Source: Trissonchulus latispiculum (taxonomy: Eukaryota > Nematoda > Enoplea > Enoplida > Ironidae). From it: a stretch of DNA of 64,000 nt. The notes beneath the pieces are model-generated. The model was not told the origin of the DNA. It saw only the letters and a program-made list of their open reading frames with translations, and searched no databases. The DNA is taken from the NCBI GenBank assembly GCA_030248195.1, contig JASAND010027941.1, positions 1 through 64,000 on the forward strand. Direction: 5' to 3'. The position numbers and the translations under genes were made by a program. Below, piece after piece: positions 1-10,302 of the stretch (positions within the stretch are counted from its first letter, which is position 1; each line of letters begins with the position of its first letter).

Positions 1-2076
1 CTGGTATTGCTTCCGATCAGACGCCAGGATTTCTGGGATTTCAGCCTCTGTTGTACTTGAGCCTCCGCAGAGACCCGCCTGGGGTTATTTTCTGTCAGCC
101 GGAGAGATTTTTCATAGGTACAGGCAGACAGTTCCTCTGCTCGCAGTCGAAGCGGTGACAGGTTTGCTTCGGTTCTGACCAGATCGGCGGGTGATCCAGC
201 ATAGCATCCGGTAATTACCCTGGCCGCCGAGTTTTGGATGGTTTCTAGCTTAGCCACAGTGCTATCCGACGCAGAGGGATACCAGGCAGGCAGAGCATAT
301 TCGATGATTGATCTGATGTAGGCAATATACATCAGGCGGAGGTCATCTTTGGAGGGACCCCACGATCTTCCCGCTACTGCGCTGAGTGTGGCAATTCTTT
401 TCCGGCAGCGGGTTTTCAGATTCTTGACGTGGGGGGCAAATGACAGATTCCAGTCCAGCGTTACCCCCAGGAATGATGGATTCGGATCGTAGGGGACTGG
501 ACTACCACAGATGGAGAGGCTGGGCTGATGGTTGGCTTGTTTGTTGTGGGTAGAGAAAATGCAGCTTTGACATTTTTCAACATTTATGACTGCGTCATTT
601 TCTCTCGCCCATGCTGTGATGGAGTCCAGGGCTTCCTGAACTTTTGCTTCAGCTGTCCTGATGTCTGGATCGGAGCACCATACCGCCACGTCGTCTGCAT
701 AGATGCTGCCTTCGACTTCCTCAGGGAGCTGCCGTAGTATGTCGTCGATGAACACAAGGAAGAGAAGTGGAGACAGGACAGAGCCCTGTGGGACACCTTG
801 ACGGAAGATTCTAGGCATGCTGAATGACTGATTCACGCGGACCCGGCCTTTTCTGTGGGTGAGGAAGGACTTGATCCATTTCACCATCCGCTGAGGGACT
901 CCTTTCTGGATGAGCTTCCACAAAATCCGTTCCCTTATGGCCGTGTCAAAGGCTCTTGAAAAGTCAATCATGGCCAGAACCGTCCGTTGGCGGCTCCAGA
1001 ACCGTCCGCTTCTGAAATCCATCCACCGCAGACTGAGTGAGCCTGCAGATGTGGTCTTCTGTGGATCTCAGCTGGCGGAAGCCAGCTTGGACGGGGGTCA
1101 GCTTCTGATGATGTTCTAGCCACCACTGAAGTCTGGATTTGACCATACTTTCCAGCAGTTTTCCCAGACAACTTGTCAGGCTGATTGGTCTGTAGCTTGT
1201 TGTCTCGGCTGCCGGTTTACCCCTCTTCAGGATAGGGATGATGTCGGCTACCCTCCAGGACTGGGGGATTTCTCCTTGCAGCCAGGATTGGTTGAAGAGA
1301 CTGAGTAGGTATGATTTTCCAGCTTCCGGCAAGTTGATCAGAATTTCGTTAGTGATACCATCCCGTCCAGGGCTTTTGCCAAGTTTCAGTTTGTTCAGGG
1401 CTAAGTCCAGTTCCAGTCGTGAGAAACTGGAGCACATCGGGTCTTCTTCGCCGTTCCGGAACCGGCTGCTGAGGGACTGCTTCACCTCGATCCTTTTCTT
1501 CTTCCTCTGCTCGGTTGGCTTGACGTAGCTTACACTGGAATACTGCTGGACAAAGGCTTTGGCTTTGCCTTTGTCTCCAACTACCACATTGCCGGAGCAC
1601 AGTAGAGCAGCGTTTGGAGTTGAGCCGGATTTTCTGCCGTCGATAGCGTTGATCACAGACCATACTTTCCTGGGGTCTGTTCTGGCACTGAGGGTCGAGG
1701 CAAAGTTTTCCCAGCATTCCTTTTTCAGACGTCGAATGGTCGCCACACAGTTCCTCTTCGCTTCAATCCAGCGTTCTCAGGCCTCCGGACTGTCCATGGC
1801 CGTGGCTCTGGCTTCTCGACACTTTCTTACTGCTTCTTCCGCTTCGGGGCACCACCACGGTGTCTTCTGCCTTCTTCTACCTCGAGGAATGCTGCATCGG
1901 GCAGCATCCAGGATCCGGGCAGATATGATTCGGTTCCCCTCGTGTACCCCGACATCGGCAGGGCGGGGGGCTTCTCTCAGGCTTCTTTCCACCAGTTCTT
2001 GGAATTGATGCAAGTCGGCCTTCCGAAAGCACCACTTCGCAGGGCCCCGCCGGGGAGGAGGGGGGGGCAGCCTCAA
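1..2076 (-). pseudogene. LINE reverse transcriptase (ORF2), broken, runs off left edge
   Basis: After the endonuclease the minus strand reads a linker (QFQELVERSLREAP, TPWWCPEAEEAVRKCR), a stop near 1778, then the RT: GKSPGRDGITNE, WRVADIIPILKRGKP, SYRPISLTSCLGKLLE and AGFRQLRSTEDH. A 22-bp tandem duplication (repeated part at 974-986 and 996-1008) breaks the frame. Beyond it the frame is open to base 1 with DFSRAFDT, RQGVPQGSVLSPLLF and the catalytic box SIYADDVAVW, followed by thumb-region sequence (FLGVTLDWNLSF). These are canonical RT blocks. Because three independent lesions occur, the copy should be inactive. Confidence 0.92.
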
Positions 2077-2776
2077 GGTTGATCGTCGTTAGCACCGGGT
2101 GATGGTCTGAGATCGTGTTGGGCATGACTTCCCACTGGACAGACGGGGCCATTGAAGTATGGCACAGGGTCAGATTTGGGGCAGTGGGGCCCTCTCTGTA
2201 GTTGGCCCCAAGCCGTGTTGGGGAGTCATCGTTCAGTGTAGTCATGTCAGAGGTGGATAGCCAGTTTTCGATTTGGTCCCCGAGAGTGTCAGTCGTAGCA
2301 GTAGGTTCCCATCTGGCGGCATGTGCGTTGAAGTCTCCTCCGATTACGCAGTTCCGCCCAGATGGCAAAGCTTCCGGGTCGAAGAGTTGCTGCCTCATTT
2401 CTTCTCTTTGCCTCTGGATGGGAGGGACATAGACGTTAAAGACCTGGAGGTCACGGCCAGGGAGGTGGAGGCGAACGGCAGCTGTTTCAGTAGCGTTGTC
2501 AGTAATGGCAGTGATTCGCCTGTTGATACTGGAAAAGGGTATATTCTCCTTGATGAGGATGCCCACGCCACCGCCCTTGATAGGTCCCAGGCCTCTGGCC
2601 TGGCGTCTTGGCTGCCATACCGCACTGTAACCTGGTATGGATAGCGATTCCTTCTCCGACAGGTGGGTTTCCTGTACTAGGGCCACGTCGGCTTCAGCTT
2701 CCTTCAGTTGATGTTCCAGCCAAGCCTTCTTGGTTTTTAACCCTCCGGCATTTCATTGCCAGATCCTAATGTGACG
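2046..2776 (-). pseudogene. LINE endonuclease (EEP/APE-type) domain, broken
   Basis: The minus-strand frame shows the expected endonuclease motifs in order: RIWQ then a stop then NAGGLKTKKAWLE (a Trp codon mutated to TGA), LVQETHLS, GGVGILI, VFNVYVPP, GGDFNAHAARWE and ISDHHPVL. QETHL, GDFNAH and SDHHP carry the metal-binding and catalytic residues of this fold. In an active element the domain nicks target DNA to prime reverse transcription. The frame is lost in a C-rich tract near 2045-2070, where the reading continues in another frame towards the RT. Confidence 0.9.
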
Positions 2777-3110
2777 GCGCCCGCCGCCCGGTGGGCGGTT
2801 CAAGCCTGGGGGCCTGGGAGGGGCGGGAATTTGGACAGGTCCCATTAGGGGAGGGACAGGGTTCGGTAGGAGGGCAGTCCTGTTCGGCCTGAGCGGCCCA
2901 GCTGCAGGGGAGGGGGTTGTGTGCTGCGCCATTTCTGTTTGGTCTGGGTCAGCTATAGCACCATTTCTGTTTGGTCTGGGTGGGCCGGCAGGGGGGCTGG
3001 TCGGTTGGGCGGGGCGGGGAGTGCATATACTACATTTCCATGAATACTGGTCGTATTCTCTGTAGTTCCTGAGGTTGGAGCACCGAAGTGCACCCACCCT
3101 CGAGTAAAAA

Positions 3111-3410
3111 AATGTATAGGCAAAAAAGTGAGTACGACATGCCCAACATGGTGTGGTTTAACCAATTTGTGCATCATTTCCGTGCACGAAAACATGCTGA
3201 GCCTTAGTTCATTTATTTATTTCAACGAAAGATCTGTAAAAAATTTCCCAAACGTTACAAATCATAAACAGACTCCGCCCCAAGACTCCAACGAGAAATT
3301 TTAGCATTTTCCCCAATTTTTGTTTCTGACTACGCTAGCAGAGAAAGCCATGACTGACGATTTCTGCTTCCGTTTAGCACATGCTAAGTACACAACTTTT
3401 AACACCAAAC
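3111..3410. other. No gene seen
   Basis: AT-rich sequence between the LINE and the first exon candidate. I see no coding frame or repeat end that I can support. Confidence 0.5.
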
Positions 3411-3835
3411 TAACCATCTACAAAATTCCTCAGAACCAGCATCCAGAAAACTGCATGACTGCTGACCCCCTCCGCTACCGACATCATAGCTCTGCTGATG
3501 ATGGGCACTGGGTTCATCGTAGTGAAATCTGGCCAGGCCAGAACTGCCAGAACTGGGCTGGACCAGCGGTCTCGGCGGTGCCCCAGCATACGGAGGTGGA
3601 CCAGAAAAGCTGAGCGACTGGGGTGGTACCGGAGGTCGAAACCGAGCAGTAGACGGTCCACGACTACTGAATTGAGAAGTCGTCGAAGACTGAGTTTGAT
3701 CAGCGAAGGGAACGCGAGGATAGGAGGAGGAGGCTGGCTGATGCTGCGTGGGTGGTCTCAGAAATGAGCGGGAGGTCCAGCGACCCTTTCCGCCACGATT
3801 ATTGCCCTGAGAAGGTGCTGAGGATGAATATGTAA
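3411..3835 (-). CDS. Candidate exon, Pro/Ser/Gly/Gln-rich protein, unknown gene
   Basis: On the minus strand a good acceptor (tttttatttcag) ends at 3836 and is followed by about 140 open codons of low-complexity sequence: SSSAPSQGNNRGGKGRW, then PPTQHQPASSSYPRVPF, SRGPSTARFRPPVPP, SFSGPPPYAGAPPRPLVQP and SYDVGSGGGQQS. A possible donor (ATG then GTTAGT) lies at about 3411. The composition resembles a disordered tail of an RNA-associated or scaffold protein, but no domain is recognisable and function is unknown. Overlapping frames on the other strand are less protein-like. The phase fits a splice from the candidate exon at 4301-4462 (a TTT codon formed across the junction). Confidence 0.4.
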
Positions 3836-4300
3836 CTGAAATAAAAAGAAATATGCACATTGACAAAGCTTCAGCAGCACAGCACTGAAAGAAGTACATT
3901 TGGTGCGGGCCGCCATTACCGGAGCCAGGGCTGGGCCTGAAAAATGAATCTTTCAAAAATTTTCTTAAAAATTCAGATTTTGCTATAATTTCAGGTGTAG
4001 GCAGAATTAGAATTGCTGAGTCTACTCAAATAAATTAGAAACCTATCGATTTGTAACAATTAACCTTCGTTCCAAAATTTTGGTCAAAAGTTTACACTTT
4101 TGTTAAATTTTGGCCCTGGTTGCGCCTGGTCACCGGAGCCGGGACCAAAACCAGGGCAAAGCTCCGGCGTATCCCTTAATTCCATCCACTTCAATTTCTA
4201 CACCAACTTATTAAAAGACAACAAACTTTGTTAAGCAAAAAAAGAAACTTCCGTCTACAATCTAAATGTTAACTTTGCCGATCTGTTTTGCGGGACGTAC

Positions 4301-4462
4301 ATTGCTGTCTTTGACGCTGCAAGGGCAATGCCTCTCCGTAGACCCCAGTTCGAGGTAGCTGTCCCGCTTGTGGGCCACCAGCTCTGGGGACCACTCCACG
4401 GCTTGCGCCTCCGCCTCTTCTAACAGTATTCTGCGGTGGGCTGGTCATCCAACCACAATCCA
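4301..4462 (-). CDS. Candidate exon, Gly/Arg-rich, unknown gene
   Basis: The minus strand has an acceptor (tttatag) ending at 4463 and a donor GTACGT just after 4301. In one frame it reads RRGGGASRGVVPRAGGPQ and GEALPLQRQRQQ, and its phase matches the candidate exon at 3411-3835. A second frame is also open from an internal AG to a stop near 4264 and reads ILLEEAEAQAVEWSPELVAH, which looks at least as protein-like and has GC-rich third positions. I cannot decide between the frames. It is a plausible exon of unknown product downstream of the myotubularin gene. Confidence 0.33.
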
Positions 4463-5553
4463 CTATAAATTAACAAACAAACATTACTATGATTAAATTT
4501 AAATTTACCCAGTAAACATGTAATTAATTCATAAAAACGCAGTCAAACTTATTATTGCTTTGTATTTAGTAGTGTAGACTTAATAGAAATTAGCCTCTCT
4601 GTGAAATTGCTGAATATTTAAGCACCCGGCTTCAAACTATTTTTCGATTTTTTTCACTAAAACTTACTAGATTCTTCCATTGTAACACAAAACTTTTTCG
4701 GAGCAACACAATCGAAATTTCAATATCAGCTAAAATAAGAAAACTAGTGCGTGAACCGTGAACAAGCTAAACTATCTTGAAGAAAAACTCAGCACGCGCA
4801 GTCAACCGTAAGCTAGTAAGTAAATCACAGGTCAATGTTATCAACATCCAAACCCGGAGTTTCACTAGCAAGTTTAAATTTATGTTCTAAGGATGTATGC
4901 AGAAAATCTGGCACTGGGCACCTACTTGGCATCCGTGAAAAAATAGATCAAATAAAGAAATTTTTCACGAAAATTGCAAATTATAGAACCTTAGCAAGTA
5001 AAAAATATAAGGATTTTAGGCAAAAATAGGAAAAATAAGTAGGCACACTGCTGGCATTACAACTTATTACTCAACTCGGGTTTATTTAGAAGTGGATAAA
5101 TTAGTCGAAACCAACATTATTATAACACTTAATCTGGCAGAAGCCCACCCCCGGAGTTTTGCGAAACGTGGAAATTGCTAGCCATTAACCAAGTCCTAAT
5201 TTTAATCGCTTGCTACAAGTGAGATCAAATTTTAAGATTTTAATAAATTTTGCCTCGTCGCTATCAATAGGTACGCATGTTCTCGGGCCGGTCGCGGAAT
5301 CGTTGAACTGAAATAGAGGTAAAGGAAAGTTGCACCCGCTGAAATAACATAAAATAGGAATCCATTCGAAGTAATGACCTCTCTGCACATAAGCTCTCGC
5401 CATAGTCGTCATAAATCAAAGCCTCTTGATCTCGACGAGTTTACAGCGGAGTACGTTGACACGTATATACAACTAGATATAGCATCACGCCTGGGACTAA
5501 TATTACCAAAGACAGGAAGCGACGATAGAACTCACACGTAAGCTTGATTTGAC
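4463..5553. other. AT-rich, no supported gene
   Basis: Mostly AT-rich. On the minus strand at about 5410-5230 a short ATG frame (MARAYVQR) precedes two possible acceptors, so a small first exon is conceivable, but splice sites are weak and there is no recognisable product. Confidence 0.3.
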
Positions 5554-5629
5554 GGTGCCTGGGCGGCTCAATCGGTAAAGCGTTGGCCTAGTCAGCTAAT
5601 ATTGCGGATTCGATCCCCACCTCAGGTCC
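5554..5629 (+). repeat. tRNA-derived SINE-like sequence
   Basis: The sequence has a tRNA-like order: a D-arm-like box A (GGCGGCTCAATCGGTAAAGC), a perfect 5-bp anticodon stem TTGGC/GCTAA with a 7-base loop whose anticodon would be AGU, and a box-B-like GGATTCGATCC. The T stem and acceptor stem pair badly, so I read it as a SINE head or decayed tRNA copy rather than a working tRNA gene. A T-rich non-tRNA stretch follows. Confidence 0.6.
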
Positions 5630-6212
5630 GAATTTTTCGGTTCAGAGGTGTTATGTCATGTCATGCATGACATCCTTTTCTTTCGTTTATTCTGTATATG
5701 CTCAATGCTAATTATTGATTTATGTGGATCAAATTCTATGTAGTTAGTAGGACTTTCAGTCGGTGTCAGCTGTTTACTGCACAACACTGCTACCAGCAAA
5801 TGCAACATCTTTGCAAGAGCTCTACACAGAACATTGCTCTACTAGAACGTTCAAATTACCGCATATAAATAGTCATCAAACTATGAGCATGCACACACAC
5901 GACCTGTGCTCTGATTTAGCAAAAGTTAAAGCAAACCTGTCTAACTTGCGACGATTCTGACTAAAAGCGAGCACAATCCAGTAACCTTACACAAAAAATA
6001 CAGGGACAACCATGTTGTGAAAAATTTTATTTTGCCAATAAATAGTACATAAATTTTATTTACAGGTAGCATACGCGTCCTGTACGATTACATACAAGAA
6101 GCAAGCATACACTTGTTCGGGAACTCAAACAACAATCAAAATACTGAGGTTAACAAAACAGTACACAACTGCAATATTGCAAAACAACGTTTTAGCAAAA
6201 ATTTTCATATGA
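5630..6212. other. No gene seen
   Basis: AT-rich sequence without a supportable frame, probably the non-tRNA part of the SINE-like element and intergenic DNA. Confidence 0.4.
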
Positions 6213-6353
6213 CTAGGACAATCGACTATTCACTATCAAGTCGGAAGTCACCAAAATTAACAGGAACGTATCCCCACGTTTGCCCAAACAACGTGGTATA
6301 AACAAAACATAAAGGATGAGCTTTTCTGCCGTGTCCGCTGCTGCTTTGATCTG
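6213..6353 (-). CDS. Candidate terminal or internal exon, unknown product
   Basis: A strong minus-strand acceptor (ttatttttaccccag) is followed by an open frame QIKAAADTAEKLILYVLFIP that runs 46 codons to a TAG at 6213; a donor-like GTTTTG after TTTAT could end it earlier. The site lies 0.7 kb downstream of the last recognised myotubularin exon. It could be an alternative 3' exon of that gene or an exon of the unknown gene to its left. No domain is recognised. Confidence 0.28.
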   Translation of the reverse strand, partial: QIKAAADTAEKLILYVLFIPRCLGKRGDTFLLILVTSDLIVNSRLS

Positions 6354-6382
6354 CTGGGGTAAAAATAACTTTACTAGATAAC

Positions 6383-6778
6383 TACCGTATCATGCCAAAC
6401 AGTGGCCCATGGGCGTTTTTCGGAATCGGCAGTTTCGGATTTGAATTTTGTAATCCAAGAAAGCACCCACCCCCAAAAAAACGCCCATGGGCTATTTTTT
6501 GGAAACTGTCTGATTTACTGCTTCGCCAATTTTCGATAAATATTTGCTGACGACAGCGTACTCGGGAAGTGTCAGTTGCTTACTTGTCCATAGGAAGAAC
6601 ATACAATTGATTCTAAGCCTTGAAATAGCTTAATCAGCCATAACTTTATTAACGAACTTTTAGTTTCCCACGGCATGCATGTGAGCATTGAGAAATCCAA
6701 AAAGCGCCACCCCCCTCCCCCCGAAAAAACGCCCATGGGCGTTGTATTGGGTGGGCCACTGTTTGGCATAATACGGTA
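6383..6778. mobile_element. MITE-like inverted-repeat element
   Basis: The ends are inverted copies: TACCGTATCATGCCAAACAG at the left and the reverse complement of TACCGTATTATGCC-AAACAG at the right, both continuing into GTGGCCCA and a CCCATGGGCG palindrome. The left arm lacks 16 bp present in the right arm, a deletion bounded by CCCA repeats. It is about 396 bp, non-coding, with a C/G-rich interior. No clear target-site duplication is visible, so the superfamily is undetermined. Confidence 0.65.
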
Positions 6779-7030
6779 ACAAACTGGACAAACTAGGTAC
6801 CGTTCGATAGCAAATGAGAGGCAAAAAACCAGTTCTGACAGTATGACTGTCTAAAATGCAGTCTCTGTAAGATGGAGCTAAAATAACTAAAATTTGAGGG
6901 CACAGCACACTAAATTGGTTCAAATTTGTAAGGTCTAATACTAGTCAGATTACAACGAGAAAAACAAAATACAATAAATACACAGAATACAAAGCAATTA
7001 TAGATAATAGCACTAAAAATCCAGTGTTCT

Positions 7031-7183
7031 TCAGACAAGTGTGGACTCCACAGAGGGCGAAGGTGTGGTCAGGGAGGCCTCTCGTTGAGTGGCAAGGGCA
7101 GCCTCCTCCACCAGTCGTTCCAGCTCTGACTCCAGGGCCCGTTTGACACGCAGCATCTCCCGACTGATCAACTCTTCCTCTTC
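7031..7183 (-). CDS. MTMR2: Myotubularin exon (last): coiled coil and PDZ-binding C-terminus
   Basis: Acceptor tatgtag, then 50 codons: EEEELISREMLRVKRAL and ESELERLVEEAA form a charged heptad-like coiled coil, then a Ser/Thr/Pro-rich tail ending VESTLV and TGA. T-L-V at the end fits a class I PDZ ligand (S/T-x-hydrophobic), as in vertebrate MTMR2. Coiled coil and PDZ ligand in this family mediate dimerisation and scaffolding. Confidence 0.93.
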   Translation of the reverse strand, partial: EEEELISREMLRVKRALESELERLVEEAALATQREASLTTPSPSVESTLV

Positions 7184-7540
7184 CTACATAAGCAGAACAA
7201 AACAAAATAATCACAATCAGCATCAACATTCAGTTGAGCAGTTGCAAACATTCATGCTAAGCGTTAACAATAACAAGGAGTTCGGCATCGCCTGCAGAGG
7301 ACCGCGTATAGCCTTTGAACCGGTACCGGTAGCCGGTAATAAGGTTTAAGTTGGAATCCACGCTTTAGCTTTCTATTTGATTTCATTTCATTTATTGATT
7401 TTATTTCAGCCTCTTGGATCCGTGGTTTCCTTGGGAATGTAACTGTTCTAATGTAATGCATCCAATTTATTGATATTTACTAACTAACTAACTAACAGTT
7501 GGCGAGTCAAAAACAGAGCAAATCGTCAGCCAATACGTAC
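7184..7540 (-). other. Myotubularin intron, 357 bp
   Basis: Donor GTACGT, acceptor tatgtag. Ordinary AT-rich sequence. Confidence 0.85.
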
Positions 7541-7729
7541 TTGATTAGCACCAGGATTTACAAACGGATTCCATCGCAGATAGTAGGCCTTCCACAGTTT
7601 CATGCGTCGCAGCGAACAGTTGGGAATCAGGACTTGATTCTCCGTCTTTCGATTATACAGAGGATTGGTGAAACCGTCTAAATCTGAACCGATGTAGGAC
7701 CATAAGCTCTGACTGCTTTCACGAACTTT
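7541..7729 (-). CDS. MTMR2: Myotubularin exon: end of phosphatase domain
   Basis: 63 codons in phase, acceptor ttatag and donor GTACGT. Residues SLWSYIGSDLDGFTNPLYN and LWKAYYLRWNPFVNP match the conserved SLWSYI..FTNPLY and RWNP block that closes the catalytic domain of MTM1/MTMR2 proteins. Confidence 0.95.
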
Positions 7730-8362
7730 CTATAACATCGACAAAAAGGCTAACAATAACAAAAACAATCAAAAGCGAGATACAAAATGTAAACACTCAT
7801 ACATCGCAACAGGGTTCGTTCATACATCTCAAAGAGAAAATTTGTTACCCATTAGCTACTCTCTCTAGACGAGCACGAGACAGACAAACACAATTACTCG
7901 AGCTCAAAATCTAACTTGTTCTATAAAACATTTCCTCATTAAACTGTTAATTCAGTGCACCATGATTGTGTAGTACACTTAACAAAATAATCTGTTCTGA
8001 AAAAACACGACTGGTTCCCTCCCACAGGCCAATATTTAGCAAACTTCACGCAACATAACAACCGCTAATTACAAAGCATTTGAGCAATGAGTTGATGCAA
8101 AATCTAAAATTTCAGCTTATTATTCTATTATAAACACTGTCACTATGACAACACAAATTTCCACTGAATTGAATAGCATAAGGTAATAAAGCTTTAAGCC
8201 CAGAACGCTCGGCATACTGAAAAAAGGCATACTCTAAATTCACTGAATGGAGGTTCGTTCACTTCTAAAGGTGACGTTATAAGGGTTTTATTCTGAACAT
8301 TCTCTATGTAGCTGAAATTCAAGACATGGGTTCGCATGGGACCTGTGTTTTCGGGTCCTATG

Positions 8363-8738
8363 CACTGGCGAATCCAGGATTTCGTGACGGGGGGGGGCGG
8401 TAAAATTTTTCCAGCGGGGGGATCTGGGGGCTCACAGAAATTGAAGAAATTTTTTGTTTTTGCAATAAAATCGGTCTTCGGATCTTTAATTCTTTTTATA
8501 CTGAAGAACTGAACAAATTTTTTAAAATTCTTGACATTTTTAGGCAAAAATGGTAATTTTCTCCGAAAAATCGGATGCATTTCAAGCTTTTTCTTCACAA
8601 ATGCAATAAATATGCTGTTAAAAAGTAGAAAATTTTTTGGTTTTTTGCCCTTTTTCCTCTTTCTCTCCTTAATTTTTCCTACCTTCGAATAGCGACGGGG
8701 GGCAGCCGCCCCCCGCCCCCCCCCTGGATCCGCCCCTG
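8363..8738. mobile_element. hAT-type MITE with 8-bp target duplication
   Basis: The left end CACTGGCGAATCCAGG and the inverted right end CAGGGGCGGATCCAGG form a 16-bp terminal inverted repeat. Both ends run into G or C tracts. The flanks carry an 8-bp duplication, GTCCTATG at 8355-8362 and GTCCTACG at 8739-8746 (one mismatch). TIRs starting CA(G) with 8-bp TSDs are typical of hAT transposons. There is no transposase, so it is non-autonomous. Confidence 0.8.
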
Positions 8739-8746
8739 GTCCTACG

Positions 8747-9312
8747 TGCTATCTGTGATTTAATTCCATTCCCTTTCGGTTTCTTTAGTAATTTAGCAAT
8801 GGTAAAAATAAAAGGCAAGCATCTTGCTCTTGGAATATTTAGCAGTCTGCTCTTGGAATATTTAGCAGTCAAAAATAAAATAAATAAATAAAGTAAAATT
8901 AAGTAGCTTTTTCTAAATAAATTAGTCGTTAATTTTTTCCAATTTTAAATATGCACTGATTCTTCCGACTTCCCAACTTTGACTGACTATTACTTGCAGT
9001 TCGCTCAATGGAATTTTTTTGGTTAGGATTCTCAAGACCGGCTAGTATCAGGTTTCACCAGCTTTATGCGGCTTTACAAACTTTCAAAACATTTTCAGAT
9101 TTTCTCGAAAACAACTATTGGCTTTTTCCTAGGGGGAAGGTGGGGGCGCCCCCCCCCCAAGATTCGGACCTTCCCCCTAGAACTCTAAAGTGCCCGGAAA
9201 AATAGGGTTTTGAGGGTCATTTTGAAAATTTTTTCCGGCTGCGCCGGATTTTTAGGTGTTCTTTAGCTATTTTAAGCTTAAATTTAGGTTAAAAATATTA
9301 ATGCTAATGTTA
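8747..9312. other. Intron sequence with a poly-G/C repeat
   Basis: AT-rich DNA. At 9120-9250 lies a poly-C/poly-G repeat fragment whose core is a perfect GC hairpin (TCCGGCTGCGCCGGA, 9234-9248). No gene. Confidence 0.5.
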
Positions 9313-10302
9313 AACAAGCAAATTGGCATGAATGGGTTGCCGCTGGCATTTTTCCTTTTATAAACAAGATATACGTATAAGTCAATTATCCTACGATATT
9401 ACTCCTTGTCCCTATGACAACTTTTTATATACCCAAAGAGATCTTTCGATTGATACCCATATTATCGTTTTGCCATAACTTTTGATTTTGACCCATTTTG
9501 GCCGGCTTTGGTCATATACCCCTTTGAGGCCCCGTAACTCATTTTCTCTACATTTTGGTGCTTTGGTCCTATTACAACATTTTATCTACGCAACGAGAGC
9601 TTTCGAATGATATCCATGTTGGGCGGTTTCTGTTACTTTCAGTTTTGACCCATTTTGACCGATTTTGGCCATTTTTGACCCATTTGAGGCTGCGTAACTC
9701 ATTTTTCCTCCACTTTGTTGCTTTGGCCCTGTTACAACTTTTTATCTACGCAACGAGAGCTTTCGAATGATACCGGCATCGACCGGATACGACAATTTTC
9801 AGTTTTGACCCATTTTGGACGGTTTTGTCCATCTTTGACCCCTTTGGAGCCCCGTAACTCAGTTTCTGGACATTTTGGTGCTTTAAATCTATTACAACTT
9901 TTTATCTACGCAACGAGAGCTTTCAAATGATACCGATATGAGCCCGATCTGAGTACTTTCAATTTTGAGCCATTTTGGCCGTTTTTGGCCATTTTTCACC
10001 ATTTTTCGCCTCATAACTCAAAATGCGTGCATTTTCAGGCCTTGACCCTATTACAACTTTTTCATTACTCGTCGAGAGCTTTCGAATGATACCAAAATTA
10101 GCTCATTTGGACAACTTTTTATTTTACTCATTTTTACTCACGGGGGTGCTCCGGGAGCACCTCTGCTCCCCCGGGGCTCCCCGCGCTTCCGGGAGCAGTT
10201 CAAGTCAAGACCTTCAAAATGAGGTATCAACCACCTCTCTACCCCTTTCCAATCTCGAGATAGAGGGGGGGGACAAGAATCCGGAGAATAATAAATAAAT
10301 AA
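9313..10302 (+). repeat. Array unit, 160-bp core type (copy 1)
   Basis: Head GGCATGAATGGGTTGCCGCT, then about five degenerate repeats of about 160 bp (each with CCGTAACTCATTTT, ATCTACGCAACGAGAGC and TTTCGAATGATACC), a block with GGTGCTCCGGGAGCACC palindrome near 10145, then the CTCGAGATAGAGGGGGGG tail and a TAA/TAAA spacer. It is the left border of the array and is nearly identical over about 1 kb to 24032-25028. Confidence 0.9.

Larger units (their letters stand above)
1..3110 (-). mobile_element. Non-LTR (LINE-type) retrotransposon, degraded, truncated by window edge
   Basis: Read on the minus strand, this stretch carries in order a PHD-like zinc-binding remnant (about 3090-3010), a proline-rich linker, an apurinic-type endonuclease and a reverse transcriptase that continues past base 1. 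The endonuclease-then-RT order is that of jockey/CR1/L2-like LINEs. The copy is dead: one frameshift lies in the PHD-like part, TGA replaces a Trp codon at the endonuclease start, another frameshift falls in a C-rich tract near 2050, TGA occurs near 1778, and a 22-bp tandem duplication near 974-1008 shifts the RT frame. Exact clade is not determined. The 5' end is uncertain and the 3' end lies outside the window. Confidence 0.9.

Noticed and set aside
5185..5412. 75-codon minus-strand frame starting MTTMARAY
   Set aside because: Contains splice-acceptor-like sites inside and no recognisable product; kept only as a remark in the surrounding stretch.
10145..10200. GGTGCTCCGGGAGCACC palindrome as a transcription terminator or operator
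   Set aside because: It is part of the 160-bp core units and recurs in all five copies; this is eukaryotic repeat DNA, not a bacterial signal.
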